A DNA stretch of 64,000 nt from Adiantum capillus-veneris (Eukaryota > Streptophyta > Polypodiopsida > Polypodiales > Pteridaceae). The position numbers were made by a program, and so were the translations under genes. Position 1 is the stretch's first letter, and every line of letters starts with the position of its first letter. Shown piece by piece: positions 1 through 18,071 of the stretch. The stretch is from positions 4,964,545 through 5,028,544 of the forward strand of contig CM043959.1 in the NCBI GenBank assembly GCA_014529385.2, written 5' to 3'. Below the pieces are notes generated by a model. The model saw only the letters and a list, made by a program, of their open reading frames with translations. It had not been told where the DNA came from and ran no database searches.

Positions 1-3989
<3,989 letters not shown>

Positions 3990-3990
<1 letters not shown>

Positions 3991-6900
3991 AAGAAATGAA
4001 TCATCCAATCATTGGTCTCTCTCTCAATTGCAAGGGTCTGACTGACCCTGTACGATCAGTGAGGATTAAAAATTGGATCTCAGATCTCCACCTCAATTTG
4101 GACTTTATATGCTTGCAAGAAATTAAAGTTAAAGGGTTTGATGTGGATACAAGTTTACAGAGAATCAGTAAGCAACACAAATGATTCAAACTAACCATTC
4201 TGCAGGGAAAGGAGGGGCAACCATACTAGTATTGATCTCAAACATGAACACCTCATTGTCAATATCCAATATGGGCTGGTGGGTCAATGGATAGTTGTGA
4301 CTCTCAAGGAGCCTTTCAATTCCGCCATAGTGTGCCTTTATGCATCTAATTCTTTGTCAGAAAGAAGTTCTAATTGGGCTGAAATTAGAGTTCTCTCTAA
4401 TCCTCTTTTGATTATTGGAGACTTTAATATGGTTACAAATATCCAGGATAGGTGGAAGGCCTTAGGGCAAGTCATTCAAGGCAAGGAAAAGCAAAACTAG
4501 GAGAAGCTAGTGGACACTCACTCCCTTATGGATGCATCAGAGGAGACTCGATTCACATGGTCTAACAATCAAAGAGGCAGTTGCTACATACATGCAAGGC
4601 TAGACGGAATGTATATGACATTTGATCTCTTACACTCCTTCTGGATGGTAAGTTGCAAAGTTGATTCATCTTTGTTACTGTCTAATCATAAGCCTATCAT
4701 TTTTGGCTTGCACAAAGGGGAACACAGCTTCAAAGTTGGTTGGCCACACTTTGATACCACTTTGTTCAATTGTCTTCTCTAAGAGCTAAAGTGAAGTGCA
4801 TTTTGGATAATGCATTCAATCAACATTCAAATGCATTCTTAGCTTGGGATTATGCAGTAAAAGAAACCCAAAAGGCTCTAAGACATTTTTAAACAAAGGC
4901 TAAGGAGATGAGAAGTAACAAAATAATGATGATAGCCAAGTAGATCTCTCTGCTTGAGGCCCAAACACAATTAGACATGCCCTCTCTTGAGCTCAGTCAC
5001 CTTAAAGAACAACTAAGGGGGGAAGAGCTTTTAGAGGCCCAGGGTGCCCTTGCTTGGACTAGGCAATTTTGGGTTGGAAAAATTGATAAGCCCAACCCTC
5101 ATATCTTTGCTCTGTTAAGGGAAAAAAAAATGTAGAGATTATATCCCACCTTTATTTAGCAAAGTAAGAGTGCTTGCCTCCTCCCATAAGGACAACACGG
5201 AGATTGCCAGGTCTTATTTTTCCAATATATTTTCTTCCCTCCCTTTACGAATTAATGAGACGACAAGAGCCAGGGCAAGGATTGCATCTGTTAGAAAGAA
5301 AACAGTGCCCTATCATTTGGCTCAAGTGTTAGACCTTCCTCTCACTGAAGGAGAAATAAGAGAATCTATTGGAAAACTAAAACCTGGAAAGAGTCCTGAG
5401 CTGGATGGCATTTCTAATGAGTTTTTTTTGTCAATACAAAGATTTCATGGTTCCATATCTAATGTTGCTCTAACAAGAAGCCCTGGCCTCAAAAGCTCTT
5501 TCCACGTCAATCAATGCAGGAGTAGTCAAACTCATACACAAAAAGGGCACATGAAAGGACCGGTCTAATTGGAGTCCAATTACATGTCTGTATTCTGTGT
5601 AAAGATTCTTGGCCTCTCCTTAGCTAGAAGACTCGGCCCTCTTTATGGACCAGTTCATTTTGAAGGAGCAAAAAGGTTTCATAAAGGGGAGATTCATTCT
5701 GGATGTTATCATTTCACTTTGGGAAGGAATGGAATATGCAGAGGACATTGAGGAGGATTATATCTTTTTTAGAATAGACTTTGATAAGGCATACGATAGG
5801 ATTGAGTGGGAATTCATTCTTCAGAGTCTTGGGGACATGGGTTTGTGAAAGATCTTCATAAGATTTGTGCATCTTTTGGTCTGTAATGCATCTAGCAGGA
5901 TCTCAGTTAATAGTGTACTCATGAAGCTTTTCCTTTACATAGATCTATAAGACATGGCTGTCCTCTTTCACCTCTGCTTTATTCTATTTCATCAGATGCT
6001 CTTGGTTGGCTTGTTATGGACCTACTGCAGCAAGGTAAGCTAAAAGCAATATCTATTGAAGATTGTGATGACCAGTTATGCTTACAACAATTTGTAGATG
6101 ATACCAATGCCATAATCAAAAATGATGATTAGTATGTGAACTATTCTGGGAATGCCTTGAATTTTTATGTCCTGATAGTGGCTCCACTATCAACGATTCC
6201 AAAACTGGTTTTAAAGTGTCCAAAGGACCTTGTCCTGCTGTAATTACATTGGCTAGCTGTAAAGAAATTGAGGATGGACAAATCTTAAGGCTTTTGGGCA
6301 TTCCAATGGGCTTCAAAGTATCTTTCAACCAAAGGTGATTTTTGTGCTTAACCACTACTTACTGTCTTCTCTAGCTTTTTTTATGTCTTGCTGGAAGACT
6401 CAGTACCGGCTTAACACATTGGCTAGAAGATTCTTATGGGGCTGCTCTGAAGGTTTCAACAAAGTGCCCAGAGTGACGTGGCAGACCTGCTCTCAACCCA
6501 AAGAGAATAAAGGATTGGGCATCCTCAACCTTCAACACCTAGCAATTAAGATAGCAAGCAAATGGGTAATGATACGTATATCTTCTAAGGACTAGTGAGC
6601 CATCTTGATCAATAGGAATGCTAGTAGCTTTAGAATCAAGGATTACAAGGCCTGGTCTGATCTCACCTTACAAGAGATCCTAACCTCCAATGCTAGCTAT
6701 ACCCCCAAGTGGTTTCGACCTGTCTTGTAGGTTCTAGAACGCTTGGCTAAGTTAAAAAAACCAATGGGCTCCCTCCGATTAGTGGATCCTCTCATCTAGC
6801 TTCTAGTTGCAAGACTCTATATGGTTTGAAAAGCTCAACTTTCCTCAGAGGGACCAGCTTGCAAGGAAAGCCCAAAAGTGTCACAAAGTAGGAGTCAGAA

Positions 6901-7640
6901 CTTGGAAGGATGTGCACAAAGATGGTTATTGGGCATCTAAGGAGGCGTTGATGCACCAATATAATCTTACCAAAGGGTGTGCAGACCTGGTTTTGGATAG
7001 AATATCAGAGATGCAAAGATACATTTGCCTCAATGTCCTAGGAGGAATTTCCCCTTGTTTAAGGTCTGCCACCTTATATACTCAAATACAGGTAAACAAA
7101 GCTACATGGATTTAGCTGAGGTCTGCAAATTTAACAATAAATGGGGAGTCTCATGGAACCCAAAGCAGTGGTCTTACAGATTTAAGTGTATCTAGGCTTA
7201 TCCTTTACCAAGTAAGCACAATTGCCTGATGTGGTTAATCTTGCATCAAGGTATCTGGTATGGTTCCAAAGCAAAAAGGATTGGGGTAGATGATGGTATC
7301 TGCAAGAGGTGCAAAGCTAGGGAGGAATGTATTTTCCATATCTTTGTCAACTGCAAAAATAATGACTCTTTCAAAGAGGAATTACCAAAAGCCTGTCCAG
7401 TCTCAACTACATTTTCTTAGAGGGCACTAATGTTAGGTGAAAACAACTCTTGTGATATCCCACTCTGGACTTTCCTAAGGGGTGTTTATTTGTGGCATAT
7501 ATGGAATGAAAGAAACAAGGTTGTTTTTGGGCATCTACACTTGTGCTCATCAGTGCCACTGTCTCTCGGATTTGTCATCACTATGAAGGAGATTAAGGTC
7601 CTCATCAAAGAAGCTACCCTTTTTTATGAAAAATTGTAGG
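3990..7640 (+). pseudogene. Old, heavily decayed LINE (L1-like) ORF2
   Basis: The remains of one long non-LTR polyprotein can be followed across all three forward frames with many stops and shifts. The order is: endonuclease start (MNHPIIGLSLNCKGLTDPVR, CLQEIK), GDFNMV near 4420, the linker before RT (GKLKPGKSPELDGISNEFF, near 5380), RT motif FRIDFDKAYDRIEWEFI (5770), a damaged active-site block QFVDDTNAI (6090), and a C-terminal zinc segment WYGSKAKRIG..GICKRCKAREECIFHIFVNC (7255-7360) followed by LWHIWNERNKVVF. This domain order matches plant L1-type LINEs. It is unrelated at sequence level to the LINE at 1-3114 and clearly older. Confidence 0.85.
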
Positions 7641-7870
7641 GGAAGTGGAGCTACGGAGGGTGATGGCATGCATAGACCATGGCGAGAGAGGGAACGCGTA
7701 GCAGAGATGTATGTGGGAGAGAGAGTGAAGAGCACGACACACTTTTGTTAAAAAGGAAACACTGTATTTTTTATTGTAAAAATCTTACAATATGTATAAA
7801 ATATTAGCCATGAAAAACTTCTAAAAATAGTGAAGTTCATCTACATGCTCCATAAGGGAGTGTTCCCATG
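7641..7870. other. Noncoding stretch after the LINE 3' end
   Basis: AT-rich sequence with no supported gene. The end of the decayed LINE probably lies in this interval, but no poly(A) or target duplication could be fixed. Confidence 0.4.
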
Positions 7871-8165
7871 GGCTGACATCAAAGAAGATGAAAGAATCTA
7901 TTTGAAGGACGATTTGTCTTACCACAATGAACACAAGGATTCTTCGTAAAACAGTCCTTTGTCTAGTGATTGTTGTGCCCACAAAAATGACACAATATCT
8001 AGTAAAAATGGATGGTCGAGATGAAGCCGAGGTAGAAGCAGAGTTAGTGATTGCATAGGCACTGGGAGTATAAGAAGAATTGATGGGGGATACTGCAGGG
8101 GATACTGTATGTGCACTAGGTTTAATGGGAGAATTGGTACGGGATATCCTTTTTTCTTCTTCCTG
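7870..8165 (-). pseudogene. Retrotransposon gag remnant with two damaged CCHC zinc knuckles (probably copia-type)
   Basis: On the minus strand a Ser/Thr/Pro-rich stretch (SPAVSPINSSYTPSAYAITN) leads into CHFCGHNNH*TKDC, exactly the CX2CX4HX4C spacing of a gag zinc knuckle. A TAG sits where Trp is usual. A second knuckle follows, CVHCGKTNRPSNRFFH, with His replaced by Arg and the last Cys by Phe. A two-base insertion precedes the first knuckle. Tandem knuckles of this type bind retroelement RNA in gag. The copia assignment is from general resemblance only. Confidence 0.6.
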
Positions 8166-8359
8166 AAATGAATGTTTATGTTACTACAGTCAATTCAGTT
8201 CACCCTCTACAAAAGTGCTCACTTTAATTCTCTTCATTTCTCTATTCTCAAAGTTCATAGGCCATTTCCATTACAATAATTGCTTTGTTAAAAAGTTTAC
8301 ATGATGAAATCCATCAGATTGTTATTGTTTTAAAAGAGAAAGACCGATGCCCTCCTTGG

Positions 8360-8520
8360 ATGGTATAATCAATTAGCCAAGTGTGTTGGTGTGGGCTCTC
8401 CACTTCTCAACAAGCTTGGACAAGGAGATGGAGCTCTTGCACTTTGCACTCCACACAATGAGAGAGAGAGAGAGAGTGTGTGTTTGTGTGGGAGAGTATA
8501 CCCCCTCTCAAGCTTGGTCC

Positions 8521-8591
<71 letters not shown>

Positions 8592-8790
8592 ATTATTTAA
8601 TTATAATATATGGACATGTGCCCTCTTTTTTCTCTTTGAGAGAAAGAAATTATTTATTTATTTTTATGCATCTAAATTCTCATTGGACCCCTTTAAAGCC
8701 TATCCTATAAGATTCAAGCACATTATGAGGGCCACATGTGGAGGATTTTGAAATGTTTCTTTTATGCTTCTTAAGTCATTTGGTTTGAAT
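8360..8790. mobile_element. LTR-like remnant related to the chromovirus LTRs at 45-46 kb and 53 kb
   Basis: The order of landmarks matches the LTRs at 44.9-46.5 and 52.3-53.9 kb: an AAGCTTGG..GATGGAGCTC block, GACATGTG(T)CCC, a TTTGAGAGA block, then TCTCATTGGACCCCTTT and a following ATAAGATTCAAGC. A (CT)n array (about 8522-8587) sits inside. This suggests an old LTR fragment of the same superfamily. The ends are not defined. Confidence 0.45.
8522..8587. repeat. (CT)n microsatellite
   Basis: A pure CT array of about 65 bp, preceded at 8459-8480 by a short GA run and GTGTGTGTTTGTGTG. Confidence 0.95.
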
Positions 8791-9036
8791 TGAACACTTC
8801 AAGCACTTAGTTAATTAAGCATGGAAACCATTTATGCCTCTTGAGAGTTTAACTTTTAATTGAACACTTCAAGAGCCTTGATCATTTAAGGGTGGATGCA
8901 TGAATAGGTGGACCAAAAACCTTGTCCCGGACAGAGGTTTTATAACCGGTACATAAAACCATCTATATTAGTTCAATTCAATATATTCTTTTGAACAGCT
9001 TTTTAATTAAATATAGAATTTCCACAGCTTTTTGTT

Positions 9037-9200
9037 AAATATAGAAGATGGCTCTGTACCTCTTAACTATGCACGTCAGCTAGCTCTTTACACCATTACT
9101 ATTTCCACGTCTCTTTTTCAAATATAGAAGACGGCTCTGTAGCTCTTAACTATGCACGTCAGCCAGCTCTTTGTCTTCCCGCTCTCTCGTTTTCCTGTCT
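9037..9200. repeat. Tandem duplication (about 83 bp) upstream of the transposase-like gene
   Basis: AAATATAGAAGATGGCTCTGTA..CTTAACTATGCACGTCAGC occurs at 9037 and again, slightly diverged, at 9120. It ends about 130 bp before the first ATG of the gene at 9331. It could be promoter or subterminal repeat of that element, which is inference. Confidence 0.7.
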
Positions 9201-10064
9201 CTCTCTAACTCTCTGTGTAGGAGCATAGATTGTTGTTTTACTTTGTAGGCCTATCACACATCTATTGCTGTCATATACTGCTCTTGCTCTCTGTAGGCCT
9301 ATCACCTCGCTCAATCTCTCCCTCTCTAGCATGGAGCAAGAATCTCACACTGTATGTGACTGCTCTCAGCCTCACTATGAACTGTGTGCTAGGTATGCTA
9401 TTGATGCTGTCAAGGAATATCATGCTAGGAGAAAGAGGGAGCAGTGTGCTAAGAACAATCTTGAGCAGGTAGCACGTGAGGAAGATACTGATCAAAATGG
9501 TGTTGATGATGCAAAGCATCAAAGACTTTGCAATGACCTTGTTATGCTCTTCAATCGGCGTACAAAGGCCCTCGATGTTGCATCACGCTCAGATATTTTG
9601 TGCAAGTTTGTCAATCATCCTTCTCTTGGAGACCTTGAAATTCCCAGGGCACAAACAACCTTCATTGAATCCATACGCAACACAATAGATGCAATCAAAT
9701 TACCCAAGAGCGGACAGGAGCTCTTTCTTAAAAGGTTCATCACCATAATGCTTATGAATGTTGAGTGTACATCTACCTCAAAAGTGAATGTTTCAGCTGC
9801 ATCTAAGTTCTAAATTTGCATAAGAGGAACTTCATATCTGCAAAGAATCGGTTGAGGGCAGCAGGTGATGGCAATTTGCCAATCTCTTTGTGTGCTCGAT
9901 AGCCCATGGATCGTGGTTTCATAACACCTGATGAGAAAGAGTTGATCTTCTCTTTTTGGATGTCTAACACTCGTGTTTCACCCAATAAGAAGGATGTGTG
10001 CAGAAAGCGTATTGGAAGAAATTCATATGTCAAACATCCTGTGCATCTTCTTGAACAATCTCAG

Positions 10065-11549
10065 GTAATAACTTGCTTCACTATATCCATTTTTGTTTTC
10101 TAATATTTGCATTCATGACCTATATTCACTAGAATTGGGTTGATAAGAGTAGATATGAAATCGGATATGAAGGAAGTTATAAATGGAAATAAGGGGAATC
10201 TGTATTTGGTCCTAGACTAAGAGTAGATAAATATTGGATGTGAAGGAGAATATAAATGGAAACATAGTTTTTATCATACACGTATGTTTGCTGAAACATA
10301 CGTTTGCAGACGCATACTTTCACACGCGTATGATATGTATAAACTGGTTAGGTAAAAAATTGGTTTACATAACCAGTAAAAATCTTTTAACACTTATTTC
10401 TCACTGGTATACATCGTGGTTAAGTGTTCACATGTACTGGTCAAGTGTTCACATGTACTGTTTGTCATGTCAGATAGGTAAATAACATATCTGTTTGAAA
10501 GGAAAACACTGGTTTACATATCCAGTAAATTTTTTTTAACACTTATTTCTCACTGGTATACATCGTGATTAAGTGCTCACATGTACTGGTTAGGTAAATA
10601 GCATGCCGATTTTAAATGAAAAGACTGGTTTACATCAGCAGTCAGAACATTTGAACTGGTTGACACTTATATACCACTGGTACGTACCAAGGACATGTGT
10701 TCATTTTTTTTAACACTTATTTCTCACTGGTATACATCGTGGTTAAGTGCTCACATGTACTGGTTAGGTAAATAACATAGCGGTTTTAAATGAAAAGACT
10801 GGTTTACATCAGCAGTAAGAACATTTGAACTGGTTGACACTTATATACCACTGGTACGTACCAAGGACATGTGTTCATTTTTTTAACACTTATTTCTCAC
10901 TGGTATACATCATGGTTAAGTGCTCACATGTACTAGTTAGGTAAATAACATACCGGTTTTAAATGAAAAGACTGGTTTACATCAACAGTCAGAACATTTG
11001 AACTGGTTGACACTTATATACCACTGGTACGTACCAAGGACATGTGTTCATTTTTTTAACACTTATTTTTCATTGGTATACATCATGGTTAAGTGCTCAC
11101 ATGTACTGGTTAGGTAAATAACATAGCGGTTTTAAATGAAAAGACTGGTTTACATCAGCAGTAAGAACATTTGAACTGGTTGACACTTATATACCACTGG
11201 TACATACCAAGGGCATGTGTTCATTTTTTTTAACACTTATTTCTCACTGGTATACATCGTGGTTAAGTGATCACATGTACTAGTTAGGTAAATAACATAC
11301 CGATTTTAAATGAAAAGATTGGTTTACATCAGCAGTAAGCACATTTGAACTGGTTGACACTTATATACCACTGGTACGTACCAAGGACATGTGTTCATAT
11401 GTACTGGTTTGCCTAACCAATTAAGTGGAAAAACATACTGGTTTGAAATAAAAATACTGGTTTATAGTAATGTAACAGTTTTCTTCAAAGATAATAAAAA
11501 CGTGCAGTTTTCTTCAATGTTCTTTAACCATATATGTCTTTCATTGTAG
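10065..11549 (+). other. Large intron of the transposase-like gene
   Basis: The donor is CTCAG|GTAATAAC and the acceptor TCATTGTAG|GTGGAGC. Exon 1 ends and exon 2 begins in phase 0 (LLEQSQ joined to VELFLNFKE). The intron is about 1485 bp, far longer than the other introns of this gene (roughly 180 bp or less), because it is filled by a tandem satellite. Confidence 0.65.
10380..11420. repeat. Tandem satellite, unit about 174 bp, five full units plus partial ends, inside an intron
   Basis: The anchor CACTGGTATACATC recurs at about 10551, 10725, 10898, 11071 (as CATTGGTATA) and 11245, giving a period of 173-174 bp. Each unit contains TAACACTTATTTCTCAC, AAGTGCTCACATGTACTGG, GGTAAATAACATA, AAAGACTGGTTTACATCAGC and GGTACGTACCAAGGACATG. 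A partial unit starts near 10390. The units are only a few per cent diverged. The length is close to that of many plant centromeric satellites, but this array is short. Confidence 0.92.
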
Positions 11550-13542
11550 GTGGAGCTCTTTCTCAACTTCAAAGAACAATACCCTGAAATTGTAATAAGG
11601 CAGCGGGCGTTTGAGTACATGAAGCCATATTTTGTGCGAAAATTGAGAGACCGATATACTTGCTGCTGCATTTCACATGTTCAAATGTCCTTCCTAAAGG
11701 ATGCCATAAATCACATGCGAAGTTCTGTATTCGGTCTGCATGGAAAAGCTTGTCAATGTCAATGCAACATATGCAAAGACAATGGTGGATGCAAGGCACC
11801 AAAAAACCCTATCAAGAGTGTAACAGCCTTATTGGACTCTATATTGTGTCCAAAATCAGATACGTCCACCTTCCATGCCCTTGCCTGCTTGAGTGGTCAA
11901 TGTAAAAGGTGTGGCCCAGATAAGTTAGACTTTTGTGCTGCAGAGGCTGCATTTATTGCTAAAAAGATTGTGGTGAAGATTATTGAGGACCTAGAAGTAG
12001 GAACTGCGCGTGATGGTCTGAAGAAGAAAAGGAAAGTCTTGTCGCATAAGGAAATATCATGCCAGGATCTCTCAGTCATGTTCAAAGACCATCTTAAGAA
12101 ATACATAATGCATAATTTTGTGTATAGATGGCAAGGAGAACAATATAAGGAATGTATACAAAGCTTTCCAGAAGATGTTGTTGTGTCAGTTGTTGACTTT
12201 GCTGAAAATTATAGTTTCAAAGAACAAAATGAGATTCAGTCCATGCACTGGTATTCATGCAAATCAAGTAACTATTTTTGTGCACATAACATATTTCCGA
12301 ATTGCAGGTAACGACATCACCCTAGATCAGTATTATTTCTTTTGTATTAAGCCTTCAATAATTTCTGATTTTTATATTATGCAGGTGACATCCACAAGAC
12401 AATTCACTTCTTCATTTCAGATGACAAGCAACATGACACACATTTTGTTCAACACTGTTTTCTGAAACATGCGGAATGGCTAAAGCAATTTGGTCTAAAC
12501 ATAAGGCGTCATTGGGTATGGTCTGATGGAGCAACTTCACAATTCAAAGCAAGAAGACCATTTTATTTCCTTGCCAGGTATACCATGTTCTAACAAACAT
12601 TATCTGAAGGTGGTTTTAATGTAGAGACCTATAATATTGGCATTAAAGTTGTAATAAAATGCTTGTCTAACATCAATAATATTATAATACGTGTTTTTTT
12701 TTGTAATTTTATCGTGCCAAGAGTATATTAATCTTCTTCTATCCATTGAATAAAATGCAGATACAGTGTTTTTACAGGATGAAAAATGTCTTGGAACTTT
12801 TTTGGATCCGGCCATGGTAAAGGAGAACACGACGGTGCGGGAGCAGTGATAAAAAGGTCTTTAACTCAATACCAATTGCAGCCAAACTGCCCAAAGATAG
12901 ACTGTGCTGCAGATGTTGTGGCATTATTGAGACGGACCTTGTCAGATGGTGCTACAGCCACCTATGCATCCCAGGCCCATTATGTAAGCAGGATTTTTTG
13001 GGTGATTGAATTGGGAGATGTCGAAAGGGAAAAAAAATTTGGAGCCTACAGAAGAAGGGGAAGACGATGACGACGAAATAAATGAGGATGCAGCGTATGA
13101 AGGACACTATGACACCCTCAGTCAAGCTCTTATTGTTGGTGATAATTTTGTTGTTCCCGCACCAAATGACAATAAAGAAAAAGTGGATTTCTAAATAGTG
13201 AAATTCACTGCAGCTATTCAGGAGTTTCATTCAGACACTGAAGATGACTGGGGCAATATCATTGGGCGAGGATCCTATGCTATCAAAGGGTTTTACTATC
13301 GTATGATAAATGAGCAGACCTACGAGCTTTGGACAAAAAGCCAGAGGTGTTCATATATTCACATCTTGTTCAGGCAATCAAAATCCCCATGATACCCCAT
13401 CCCAGCAACTCAAAACTATATACAATATCACTTGATGTCAGTGAGTCTATCTACAATAGTATGCCTTTTGAGCTGTAACCATCTTAAGAAATGCACAATG
13501 CATAATTTTGTGTATATCTGCCTTTAACTGTAAACTGAACTG

Positions 13543-15592
<2,050 letters not shown>

Positions 15593-15724
15593 TTTATTTG
15601 CAAGATACTTCAAATATAGAATACAACGTATTTCTGTGCAACTTGCTTGTAAATGTATTATACATGAATTCTGTTACATTGATTGAGAAGAAGGCTGAGT
15701 AATTCTCCATTTACATCCATCGAC

Positions 15725-16100
15725 AAAAAAATACATCGACAAAAGTCGCCCACTTCAAGACTTTATGAAGCGTTTTTTTAAATTAAAAAAATATGTTCCT
15801 TTCTTCTTGAAAAAGTCAATCCGCCATTTCCAATAAAAACGACGCACATAGGTGTAGTCAGGTTGTCCGTCTGCACAAATTACAGTCCTCTTTGTATACT
15901 CAATTTTGTCCTTAGAGTACAACCAGTGTGCCAGCCAGTTTATGACAGTGCTTGACAGAAAACAGGCGCGCACTTCTTTAGACTACTTTTCTAGCTTGGG
16001 AAAAACAAAAAATGACCCCAATGGATTAAACATTAGCTTATATCCAGAATCATCAAAGATAAGTGTGTCAGGTGGTAGGTGAGGAAAATTCAATGACGTA
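15725..16100 (-). pseudogene. Unrecognised protein-coding remnant
   Basis: On the minus strand about 110 residues read as plausible protein: LPPDTLIFDDSGYKLMFNP, a stop near 15990, then an open frame from 15973 with TVINWLAHWLYSKDKIEYTK, TVICADGQPDYTYVRRFYW and a Lys/Phe-rich end. The aromatic and charged composition is unlike the surrounding noncoding DNA. I do not recognise a family. It could be a further exon or gene of the neighbouring transposon-like unit, which is inference. Confidence 0.35.
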
Positions 16101-16436
16101 TCACCATATAATACGACCGTTTAATTTGATCAAACGTATTATACGATCATTAAATATGTATAATACGTATAACATTTAACTTATAATGCAACTTAGATAA
16201 CTAACCAAGAAAAATGGAAGCCATTTTGGAAAAACTTAGAGTGGCTTTAGCCATATTTAACAAATGACACCTCAAAAAATCCCGTTTGTACTCAAGAGAA
16301 TGTAGTAGACCCTTTCTTGAAAAGACAATTAAGAAAAAATGACCTTTGCAATGTCTTTTTTCTTCTGATTTAAAATTTGGTTTAAGTTTCAAAGTAATTC
16401 TTTAGCTCCCGCACTTGAATTCCAAAAATGGTGTAC

Positions 16437-16553
16437 ATGTTCTCTGTTGCATTCAAGATGTGAATTCATCTAAACTTATTAAGAGAAAATGTATATGTTC
16501 TCTGTTGCATTCAAGATGTGAATTCATCTAAACTTATTAAGAATTCTATTAAT
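16437..16553. repeat. 58-bp exact tandem duplication
   Basis: ATGTTCTCTGTTGCATTCAAG continues identically through GAATTCATCTAAACTTATTAAGA in two adjacent copies with period 58 bp. There is no coding signal. Confidence 0.9.
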
Positions 16554-16744
16554 CTAAAATTTTATCCTCAAGGATCTTTCTAGAGCTTTCTTTCCTTCAA
16601 TGACTTGATCAAACTCTTAGCTTCTCTTGTCAATAATAAAAAAGGATTCAAACTACTCATCCAATCCCTTGTCTTTCGACGCATAAAGTGCAAAACTCAC
16701 AGACCATTTGAAGAAGTTATATACCATACTCACAATCTAGTTTT

Positions 16745-16746
<2 letters not shown>

Positions 16747-16802
<56 letters not shown>
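16747..16802. repeat. (CT)n-(CA)n compound microsatellite
   Basis: A CT run passes directly into a CA run. Confidence 0.95.
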
Positions 16803-16806
<4 letters not shown>

Positions 16807-18060
16807 GGAAAACTCATATCCACCTAAGAGTCCCTCTTTTGGACGGAATACAAGCAGGTCTCCGATGAGAGAAGTATTCAATGACCTTTCCTACACAAAA
16901 CATTGTTTCAGTGGAATGTCCTTGATTACTTTGACAAGGAAGGTAGTGTGTTGGCATTGGAGAAAAACATATCCTATACCGTAGTGCTAAGTGGGCTATT
17001 CAGAACTTTATCTTTATAGAGGGCACACAATTATATATATAGCACTTTTCTGAGGCCACAAAGGAGTTCACATGCTGCACTCATGTATTTGCCGCTTTGT
17101 CATTATGTTTAGTAGAACCTTTGCATTTGGGAAAGAAAAGGCCGAATAATTAATTTTTAGAGCATGAGAAGATGCCTTTTTTATTTTGATCCCTTTGTGA
17201 ATGCGAAAGTGACACAGAGTAACACCATTCGCTCCACAAGCGCTTTTATTATTTACTAATAAATTCTACTTTTCTTTCTTTGACCACCATAAGCGTTTTT
17301 ATTATTTAGTGAGCAAAAATAGCAGCACTTTTACTTTAGAATCATCAAAAACATTGTATTACTAGGCAGCTCAAGAAACCACAAAAGGCAAGTCATTTAA
17401 AAGCTAGGTTTGTGGAGATAGGTACATGAATCACAACAATAAACTTTACTTAAAAAACCACCATGACTTCAAACTGCAGGGTGGCACTATTTTGGAATGC
17501 ATTTCTTTAGTGACTAGAAGCAAGCATCTCGCATGATTCTCATAAAAGAAATAGCTCCAAAAATCGTGACAACGTAGCAAGATGTTCCTTGGCTTTTTTT
17601 TTTTATTATTAAGGAAAAGCTCAAGGAGAACAAAACTTCACGAAAAGTTGCCTATAATCAATCACACCCTAGAGTGGAAACAAAAGGGATTTAAATATGT
17701 GTGAAGGCAAAGTTCAAGGTGGCACGAGGTGGGATAGTCTTGGCACGAAACTCGTTGTAGCATCATGTGAGTAGGCAAGGTCACGTCAACACGGACAGAA
17801 GCAAGGTTGGCTATGGCTCCAAGCGGTGGCCAGAGTTTGTGGTTTTCTTTTAGTACATTCTCTCCTATTTTTGGAGGCAGGCAAAGATTGCGCAATCCCT
17901 TTCCTTCATGAGTTGGCTGCATACGTCGTGTTGAAACAATGATTGCTTTCAGCACCTTACAGTTGGACGATGACCGCAAGCAGGAGGTAGAAGAGGGAGT
18001 GTGCAAGCTACAGAAGTTGAGGGAGTTGTGTTTCTTTTTATCTTACGAACTACTGTTAAA
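16803..18060. other. Stretch without a recognised gene
   Basis: AT-rich noncoding sequence. Open frames here are short and show no motif. It contains GCTTTTATTATTTA repeats near 17240-17310 and a T-run at about 17590. Confidence 0.5.
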
Positions 18061-18071
18061 AACAACAAGTT

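Larger units (their letters stand above)
9331..13480 (+). pseudogene. Multi-exon DDE/RNase H-fold transposase-like gene, broken
   Basis: Protein-level conservation can be followed through four exons: about 9331-10064, 11550-12320, 12385-12577 and 12761-13480. Boundaries between them are GT..AG and phases join. Exon 1 has MDRGFITPDEKELIFSFW and TRVSPNKKDVCRKRIG. Exon 2 has the Cys-rich CCCISHVQMSF, CQCQCNICKDNGGC and CLSGQCKRCGPDKLDFC blocks, then VVSVVDFAENYSF..NEIQSMHW (candidate first catalytic Asp). Exon 3 has ISDDKQHDTHF and VWSDGATSQFKARRPFYF (candidate second Asp). Exon 4 has WNFFGSGHGKGEHDGAGAVIKR. This block order resembles uncharacterised proteins found in animals and plants that look transposon-derived; I cannot name the family. 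Lesions: a frameshift near 9812, TAG at 9901, a frameshift near 12250, a TGA in exon 4 before KMSWNFF, TAA at 13192 and a frameshift near 13345. Confidence 0.7.

Noticed and set aside
10380-11420. The regularly spaced repeats considered as a CRISPR-like array
   Set aside because: The units are continuous tandem repeats of about 174 bp with no unique spacers, in a spliced plant gene.
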